Positions 59,001 to 64,000 of a stretch of DNA of 64,000 nucleotides are shown one piece after another. The notes below the pieces were generated by a model that was not told where the DNA came from, did not search any database, and saw only the letters and a list, made by a program, of their open reading frames with translations. The position numbers were made by a program, and so were the translations under genes. The stretch's first letter is position 1; each line of letters starts with the position of its first letter. The DNA comes from a bacterium (GTDB lineage: Bacteria > Babelota > Babeliae > Babelales > Babelaceae): positions 62,001 through 126,000 of the forward strand of contig JAEYYR010000004.1 in the NCBI GenBank assembly GCA_023428375.1, in the 5' to 3' direction.

Positions 59001-62000
59001 TTGTAGCTTGGATTGCGGTACCTTGCACAACACCCAATGCATCTTTTCCATCAATGTTACAACCGTTTACTGTGACGGTTGTGCCTGCTCCAGATGCAGA
59101 AATATTTACGGAGCTTGCATTATTTGTCACAAAATTATCACCCACCACATACGATGTACTGCCGCCTGTACATACTATACCATTCGTTACATTTTCGAAA
59201 TTAGTACCTAGAACACGAGCGTGCGCGCCACCATTTACTGATACACCGGTTGTTAATAATCTAAATGAACAACCTAATACGGTAACGAGAGAATTTACAC
59301 CCGTCATACTAATACCACTATTTAAAGGGGTGCTGCCAGTAGTGTTTCCAAGCAAGATGCTATCTTCAAGGATAACACGCGCATTACTAATACTTATAGC
59401 GGTACCATTACCGAGTGGTAATAAAGTATTGATCGCAATGACAGGAATACCGCCAGATCCAGTTAAAGACATTGCGGTTTGGAATCCTGAAATCACAACT
59501 GATTGGAACGCAGCTTGTCCAGTCCCGGCAACCACAGTAATCGCATTAGCAGTCGATACACCACCGGAATTCATACTTATGGTAAAGAATAAGAAATTTG
59601 GTGTAGTACAACGGAATAAATCATTCGATAAGGTAGATGGCGTTACAATCGTACCGGTGGTTGAACTTCCAACAATGCTTATACTGCTCGAAGTAATAAG
59701 CAATGGGCCACCAGAATTATCTTCAACATAAATACCAGGACCAACATTGATAACTATTGGGTTTGAAGCGCTTGCTAAACTATTAGCAGTAACTAATGCT
59801 TGTTTTATTGTTAAATAAGGTGAAGCCGATGAACCATCATTCGAATCACTACCATTTTTTGCAACATAAATGGCTTCTGCGGTTGAAGGAATACCGCCAA
59901 TAGATGCCCATTGTGTTGCCGTTGCTGATGTTGCTTGTAAGACTTGGCCAGTTGTCGGTGCATTTGCGGGTAAACTTACTGCATAACTTGTTGGAACAGT
60001 TGCTGGAGCAAATAAACCAACATATTCACCGCCTGAAGCATCCTGTAATCTTACTTGAGATTGTGCAGCCATATTAAGATTTCCGGTCATCGTATCACCG
60101 GCTTTCAAGACGTTTAATGACGCAGCACCAATTAAAGAAGCAGTAATTTGATTAGCGCTAAAATTTTGTGATCCATCACGCAATACAATAGTATCAGGTA
60201 CACTCGCACTCGTAGCGGTTGTGGCGGAATTTGCTACTTTACCTGGAGTGGTAATCGTTGCTAATTTTGTGTCGGAAATATTAGCGGTAGGTGATACATC
60301 AGCATCAACAATTAATGATGTTGTTAATAAACCTGTAGCATCATTATGCACTACCCCATCAGTGGTTAATCCTCCAATGCTCATATTGCCATCAGTTTTT
60401 AATAAACCTGCTGCAGAACGATATAAATTTGTATCACCAGCCCATACTAATCTTGCAACGGTGTTTGTTGGAAGTGGTGAATTAGTTGCCAGAGGGAATT
60501 CAATTTGATTATCAAAGCCATTTAGTTGCATTACTGCGTTTGAACCACGTGCAGCTTGTCCAGATGTGTCATTGTTTGAATAATTAAAGGTTAAATTTGC
60601 GGAGGTTCCCAACTTATTAATATTCCAACCACGAACAAAATCATTCACCCCAAAATTTCCAGTATCAGATATAAGATTTATACCTGCGGCATTGGTACGG
60701 CTGCCGGTGACGACGTAATATGATGCGTCATTGCTTAATGCTTGAGTGCCATTAAAAGTAGGATTTGCATTATCATTAAAGTACACGGTGCCTTTATAGC
60801 CATAATAATCAGATTCATAATTGAGACTTGGTAAATTAGTTTGACCATTAAAAACTTGATATAAAATTTGCGGATTATCGGTGCTATCACCAATGGTTAA
60901 TGATTCTTCTGCAGTACGGTCAAACGCGGCGATAGTGACATTTGTAGGATCATTTACAGTAACTAACGTAGAATCAAAAACACCACCCACAAATCGCAAC
61001 GTTGATGATCCGCCCTGTTCTATCGCGCCAAGTGATTGTCGGATCGTCGTACCATTTGCACGTAATTCAGTTGCGCTTGTGTCACCGGTGGTGCCGCACT
61101 GAATACCGAGTACAGCTTTTTCTATGGTACTTGAATCAGAATACACTAATGCTCCATTCAGAGATTGCAATGCAATACCTTGCGGGGTGCCAGTTGAGTC
61201 AGCGCACTGAAAATTACAACCAGTTACACGAACACCAGTATTGGTTCCTGAAGCAGCAATATCAATAGCACCCGCAGAATTTAAAATAAAATTACAACCG
61301 ACAATGGTTGAAGTACTACCACCTGTAGCAATAATATCATTCGTGGTTGTTTCAAAATTACTACCAACAACACGCATGAGCGCCCCATTGGTGGTAGTAA
61401 TAGCGGTGGTTAATAATCTGAACGAAGTGCTCAATATGGTTACTAGAGCATTAATTCCTGTTAAGGTGATTGCGGTATTTGCAGGAGTTCCACCACTAAT
61501 CGGTCCTAAAAAGTTTGAATTTTGAACAAGCGCACGAACGTTATTTATCGCCATGCTAGTAGAATTTCCGCGTGGCTGCACGTTGTTAAACAAAATAATT
61601 GGACCACCATTGCTGCTACTAAAATCAAAACCGGTTTGAAAGCGGTAGACCACAACATCATTAATACGACCGACCGCAAAGGTGTTTGAAGCCATAGTTA
61701 CGGCTGTTGCAGTTGATCCAGTAGTTCCTGCATCGATCGTTAATCCAAAAAGTTCAAAATTTGGTGTTGTGATATTGAATAAATCATTTGAAAGTGTAGT
61801 TGGTTGAATGATTGTTGAATAGAGAGAAGTGCCACCAAGACTGATACCATTTGCAGTAATAGATAAAGGTCCTCCTGAATTATCTTCCACAAATATTCCT
61901 GCACCCACGCTTATTAATATCGGATTTGATAAAGATGCTACGGTATTCGCAACGGTTAATGCATGCCCTATGGTTAAAAATGGAGCAGATAAGGAGCCGT

Positions 62001-64000
62001 CATTACTATCACTACCATTCAATGCAACATAATAAGTTTTCGATACCGATGGTGATCCCCCAACCGTTGTCCATTGCGTGGTGGTTGGCGTGTTTGCTTG
62101 CAAAAATTGACCCGTTGTTGGTGCAGCTGCGGGCAAGCTTATTGAATAACTACTTGGCACGGTAGCGGGTGCAAATAATCCAACATATTCCCCACCTGCA
62201 GCATCTTGAAATCTTACTTCAGATTGTGTTGCCATATTAAGATTTCCGGTCATTGTGTCACCGGCTTTTAATACGTTTAGCGATGCAGCACCAATGAGTG
62301 AAGCGGTAATTTGGTTTGCATTAAAATTGCCTGAAACATCACGCGCTACTATGGTACCACCGACATTAGAGCTTGTAGCATCAGTAGAAAGGGTAATATC
62401 ATTAGTATTATTGGTTACCACCATATGAGTGCCGGCGGCAATCGTTTTTAAATTTATGGTTTGGCCGGTTTTATCTCTAAATATTTGTCCTGCACCAGTA
62501 CCTACGTTTGCGGCGGTTGTTTGACCAGGTAATGCAAATTCCACAAAATTAATTGGGTCAGTACCAATGGTTGCCGTTGGTGTGTTACAAAGCCAGCTTG
62601 ATCCTGCGTTGGTGTTACCTGAAAGAATTAATACATATGCTTGACCAGCTTGAGTGCCATTTGCAAAATCAGCAGGTCGTGTCCACGCGCCGGCATGTGC
62701 TACCCATAGACCATTCTCGACAGGATTTGTCTGTCCAACTAAAAGAACTCTATCACCATCTACAAGCGTTACCCCATCAATAGTTTGAAGACCAGTGAGT
62801 GCAACGTTAGTTGTGCTTACAACTTCTGCAGGTTCTTTAGCCTCAAGTCCTAATCCCGCCACCGCATCAACATAATCTTTAGTAGCAACATCGGTTGGAT
62901 TTGTTGTTGTGCCAGTGATAGTAATCATATTGGTAGTAAAATCACCTAAAGCATCACGCTTTACAATGGTATTTGCTGTATTATTAGGTGTTGCATTGGT
63001 AGTATCTTGCACTGACTGATTTATGTCTGTTGCACTTACTAATCCATTACCCACGCTATTAACAACTGTGGCGCCTTGTGTGCCGGTTACATCACCGGAC
63101 AAACTACCAGTAAAATTAGTTGCCGTGGTTGCCGAAGTCGCCGTGGTTGCTGTAGTTGCGGTGGCTGCATTACCATTTAAATTTCCATTAAATGTAGTAG
63201 CTGTAACTGAAGTTGCATTGAATGAGCCAGAGCCATCACGTCGTACAATCGTTCCAGCAGTATTTAAATTAGTTGCAGCATTTGCTAAGGAAGTCCCTGA
63301 TGCAACGTTTGCCGCAGTTTGTCCACCTACTAAAGCTACAACAGTAGTACCTTGTGTACCAGTAACATCACCTAACAAGTTGCCAGTAAAATTTGTAGCA
63401 GTATTTGCTGATGTTGCTGTGGTGGCATTTCCGCTGAGATTTCCTGTAACATTACCCGTTAAATTTGCTTGAATCGTGCCTGCAATAAACCCACCCAATG
63501 CATCACGTTCAATGATAGTATTGGGGGTATTGGTAGGAGTTGCAGAATTTGCAGCAATAGTAGCCGAAGCAATATTGGCTGCTGTTTGTCCACCGACCGT
63601 ATCAACTACCGTTGCAGATTGCGTACCGCTGACATCACCAGATAAACTTCCACTAAAATTGGTGGCAGTCGTTGCAGTTGTAGCATTACCCGTAAGATTT
63701 CCCGTGACATTTCCAGTTAAATTTGCAGTTATTGTGCCAGCAGTAAAATTTCCAGAACCATTACGTTCAACAATAGTATTAGGTGTATTTAATGGCGTTG
63801 CGGCATTTGCTGCAACCGTAGCAGATGCAATATTGGCAGCAGTTTGTCCACCGACAGTATCAACTACCGTTGCAGATTGTGTGCCGCTTACATCTCCAGA
63901 TAAACTGCCACTAAAATTTGTTGCTGTCGTAGCAGTTGTCGCCGTGGTTGCGGTCGTAGCGTTACCATTCAAGGCACCGTTGAATGTAGTCGCATTTATC
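56002..64000 (-). CDS. Giant repetitive fibre-like protein with beta-helix modules, 5'-truncated
   Basis: The frame is open from the window edge to 56002, over 2,660 residues, and the true start is outside. The visible N-terminal part (62900-64000) repeats G-N-A-T-T-A-T, G-S-L-S-G-D-V-S-G-T-Q and V-V-D-T-V-G-G-Q-T-A-A-N. Then come two near-copies of a 720-residue module containing Y-V-A-x-N-G-S-D-S-N-D-G (DUF1565-like opening of a right-handed beta-helix). Next are four repeats with I-Q-F-A-G-S-T-N-T-G-F-S and D-T-N-G-V-E-R-M, as in phage tail-fibre and S74-type proteins, and a final unique 95-residue domain. Gly/Ala/Thr/Asn-rich with almost no Cys. Probably a surface or released adhesin fibre. 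Confidence 0.85.
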   Translation of the reverse strand, partial: INATTFNGALNGNATTATTATTATTATNFSGSLSGDVSGTQSATVVDTVGGQTAANIASATVAANAATPLNTPNTIVERNGSGNFTAGTITANLTGNVTGNLTGNATTATTATNFSGSLSGDVSGTQSATVVDTVGGQTAANIASATIAANSATPTNTPNTIIERDALGGFIAGTIQANLTGNVTGNLSGNATTATSANTATNFTGNLLGDVTGTQGTTVVALVGGQTAANVASGTSLANAATNLNTAGTIVRRDGSGSFNATSVTATTFNGNLNGNAATATTATTATSATTATNFTGSLSGDVTGTQGATVVNSVGNGLVSATDINQSVQDTTNATPNNTANTIVKRDALGDFTTNMITITGTTTNPTDVATKDYVDAVAGLGLEAKEPAEVVSTTNVALTGLQTIDGVTLVDGDRVLLVGQTNPVENGLWVAHAGAWTRPADFANGTQAGQAYVLILSGNTNAGSSWLCNTPTATIGTDPINFVEFALPGQTTAANVGTGAGQIFRDKTGQTINLKTIAAGTHMVVTNNTNDITLSTDATSSNVGGTIVARDVSGNFNANQITASLIGAASLNVLKAGDTMTGNLNMATQSEVRFQDAAGGEYVGLFAPATVPSSYSISLPAAAPTTGQFLQANTPTTTQWTTVGGSPSVSKTYYVALNGSDSNDGSLSAPFLTIGHALTVANTVASLSNPILISVGAGIFVEDNSGGPLSITANGISLGGTSLYSTIIQPTTLSNDLFNITTPNFELFGLTIDAGTTGSTATAVTMASNTFAVGRINDVVVYRFQTGFDFSSSNGGPIILFNNVQPRGNSTSMAINNVRALVQNSNFLGPISGGTPANTAITLTGINALVTILSTSFRLLTTAITTTNGALMRVVGSNFETTTNDIIATGGSTSTIVGCNFILNSAGAIDIAASGTNTGVRVTGCNFQCADSTGTPQGIALQSLNGALVYSDSSTIEKAVLGIQCGTTGDTSATELRANGTTIRQSLGAIEQGGSSTLRFVGGVFDSTLVTVNDPTNVTIAAFDRTAEESLTIGDSTDNPQILYQVFNGQTNLPSLNYESDYYGYKGTVYFNDNANPTFNGTQALSNDASYYVVTGSRTNAAGINLISDTGNFGVNDFVRGWNINKLGTSANLTFNYSNNDTSGQAARGSNAVMQLNGFDNQIEFPLATNSPLPTNTVARLVWAGDTNLYRSAAGLLKTDGNMSIGGLTTDGVVHNDATGLLTTSLIVDADVSPTANISDTKLATITTPGKVANSATTATSASVPDTIVLRDGSQNFSANQITASLIGAASLNVLKAGDTMTGNLNMAAQSQVRLQDASGGEYVGLFAPATVPTSYAVSLPANAPTTGQVLQATSATATQWASIGGIPSTAEAIYVAKNGSDSNDGSSASPYLTIKQALVTANSLASASNPIVINVGPGIYVEDNSGGPLLITSSSISIVGSSTTGTIVTPSTLSNDLFRCTTPNFLFFTISMNSGGVSTANAITVVAGTGQAAFQSVVISGFQTAMSLTGSGGIPVIAINTLLPLGNGTAISISNARVILEDSILLGNTTGSTPLNSGISMTGVNSLVTVLGCSFRLLTTGVSVNGGAHARVLGTNFENVTNGIVCTGGSTSYVVGDNFVTNNASSVNISASGAGTTVTVNGCNIDGKDALGVVQGTAIQATTAGTILIDSSIIQNTAVGIQSGTSGDTATTAIHANSTTIVNSTNHITQVGTSTLRFVGGIFDPTLISIANATNVNFAGFDSGNNDSLTIGNDTDSNQTLFQILNGQTNLPSLRYSSNYYGNKGTVYQNLNADPTVTAVEAASNDAYHYVVTGSRSNVAGISLISDAGNVGNGDNTRGWAINKIATSANLDFNYSNNDTSGQAARASNTVMQLNGFDNQVEFPLATNSPLPTNTVAKLLWAGDTNLYRNSAGVLQTDGNLIVGALTPDRVVITNSSNQLASSTTTDTELGYLTGVTSPIQTQLNNKVSRSGDTMTGNLTLPAGSAAVPSLQFTGSTNTGISAPAANLLSFSTNGVNRMSMNSSGVTIPSLTPSGVVHNDGTGLLSSSLIVNADVSPSAAIAYSKLNLANSIVNSDINTAAAIAYSKLNLTGSIVNADISTSAAITDNKLATITTAGKVANSATTATTSNTPNTIVLRDSSGNIPGTLTGNIIANAGSAASPSIQFAGSTNTGFSAATANTLSFDTNGIERMNINGSGGITINGFTSAGIVHNDSSGLLTSSLIINADISPSAAIAYSKLNLSNSIVNNDISTSAAIAYSKLNLTNSIVNADINASAAIADTKLATISTAGKVANSATTATTSNTPNTIVLRDGSGNIPGNITGNIIANAGSAASPSIQFAGSTNTGFSAATANTLSFDTNGVERMSINGTGTITMSSLTPTAGVVHNSSSGVLSSSLIVNADVDAAAAIAYSKLNLTNSIVNADINASAAIADTKLATISTAGKVANSATTATTANTASTIVLRDGSGNISGNITGSASLNVLKAGDTMTGTLTLPAGSAAAPSLQFTGSTNTGLSAATANTISFDTNGVERMRISTTSINTVLPLILGNITCNQAIQAVAPTSGSTVNINNTTSILLLTNTTNINLTVVMPGTPTNGQLLTIALGTTNTVNLSYNGNGASMVNTIAALNPGAFAAGTGGTSVTYIYFSTSNSWYRFGRG
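56360..58090 (-). repeat. Four ~0.5-kb tail-fibre-like repeats
   Basis: The segment encoding F-T/A-G-S-T-N-T-G-x-S-A and N-G-V-E-R-M recurs near 56400, 56900, 57420 and 57940, a period of about 500-520 bases. Between them lie S-I-V-N-A-D-I-x-x-S-A-A-I and V-A-N-S-A-T-T-A-T. Encoded protein repeats, not a CRISPR. Confidence 0.8.
58200..62370 (-). repeat. Tandem duplication of a ~2.17-kb beta-helix module
   Basis: Two copies, about 60370-62370 and 58200-60205, start with S-L-I-G-A-A-S-L-N-V-L-K-A-G-D-T-M-T-G-N and contain G-S-D-S-N-D-G, V-E-D-N-S-G-G-P-L and Q-L-N-G-F-D-N-Q near their ends. Equivalent points are offset by about 2,165 bases. Boundaries are approximate. Confidence 0.8.
62900..64000 (-). 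repeat. N-terminal Ala/Thr/Gly repeat block
   Basis: Units of roughly 220-270 bases recur and encode the N-A-T-T-A-T-N-F-x-G-S/N-L-x-G-D-V-x-G-T-Q series. The block continues past the window edge. Confidence 0.75.

Noticed and set aside
58991..63472. Further plus-strand frames, for example 58991-59731 and 63023-63472
   Set aside because: Antisense to the beta-helix and N-terminal repeats, with no ribosome-binding sites and no domain.
56360..64000. Regularly spaced repeats resembling a CRISPR or satellite
   Set aside because: The periods are hundreds of bases, the units are degenerate, and they stay in one coding frame. No short identical repeats with unique spacers exist.
1..64000. Restriction, toxin-antitoxin, CRISPR or other phage-defence systems
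   Set aside because: No Cas, methyltransferase/endonuclease, or toxin-antitoxin signatures were recognised. The PLD-like and AAA+ proteins carry signal or anchor sequences and no defence partner genes.

Overview
The window looks like a stretch of chromosome from an AT-rich, Gram-negative-type bacterium with a host-dependent life style. The best guess is the Dependentiae (TM6)/Babeliae lineage of protist endosymbionts. That is an inference from gene content: ordinary core genes (secA, ftsQ/ftsA/ftsZ, rlmB, rluD, mgtE, two tRNAs) are interleaved with many small secreted orphan proteins and with secreted proteins carrying eukaryote-like domains (RING-H2 with ankyrin repeats, PP2C phosphatases, F-box-like proteins, ankyrin repeats). 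Outer-membrane barrels and a lipoprotein support a two-membrane envelope. No rRNA, CRISPR array, transposase, integrase or prophage was recognised.

Layout. 1-3.4 kb: a 5'-truncated gene, then a run of very small genes: two secreted paralogs, a lipoprotein, a repeat-rich Gln/Gly protein, a 48-residue cysteine-rich protein resembling a metallothionein, and two small basic paralogs ending in a GGHPxRNQNYR motif. 3.4-9.6 kb: secA, pgeF, ftsZ and two DUF2059-like secreted proteins. 9.7-18.4 kb: a secreted orphan, ftsQ-ftsA (ATGA-coupled), rlmB, a PLD-like protein, rluD, mgtE and tRNA-Lys/tRNA-Glu. The division cluster is split: ftsA and ftsZ are separated by an opposing orphan and two plus-strand genes. 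18.5-27.6 kb: membrane and secreted orphans, a secreted 2-oxoglutarate-oxygenase-like protein, a glycine-rich surface protein translationally close to an outer-membrane barrel, and a seven-repeat YVTN propeller next to a second barrel.

27.7-38.5 kb is the most accessory part. It holds an exported alpha/beta hydrolase, a Nudix gene broken by an apparent one-base frameshift, an exported GNAT acetyltransferase, an exported ankyrin-RING protein and three tandem exported PP2C phosphatases, mixed with a phosphodiesterase (GDPD) and arfB. ATP, acetyl-CoA and ubiquitin conjugates are not available in a periplasm, so these signal-peptide-bearing enzymes are read here as candidate host-directed effectors; this is inference. 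38.5-52.2 kb: a second Nudix gene, a DEAD-box helicase, a signal-peptide AAA+ ATPase, a mutM-ligase repair pair, an Ntn-hydrolase, a divergent RNase HII, a peroxiredoxin and a DJ-1/PfpI protein. 52.3-64 kb: two secreted F-box-like paralogs flank an outer-membrane barrel, and the window ends inside a giant (over 2,660 residue) repetitive fibre-like protein with two duplicated beta-helix modules.

Most transcription units end in strong intrinsic terminators, many of them shared by convergent genes. Many annotated starts were moved inward to an ATG that has a ribosome-binding site and begins a signal peptide.
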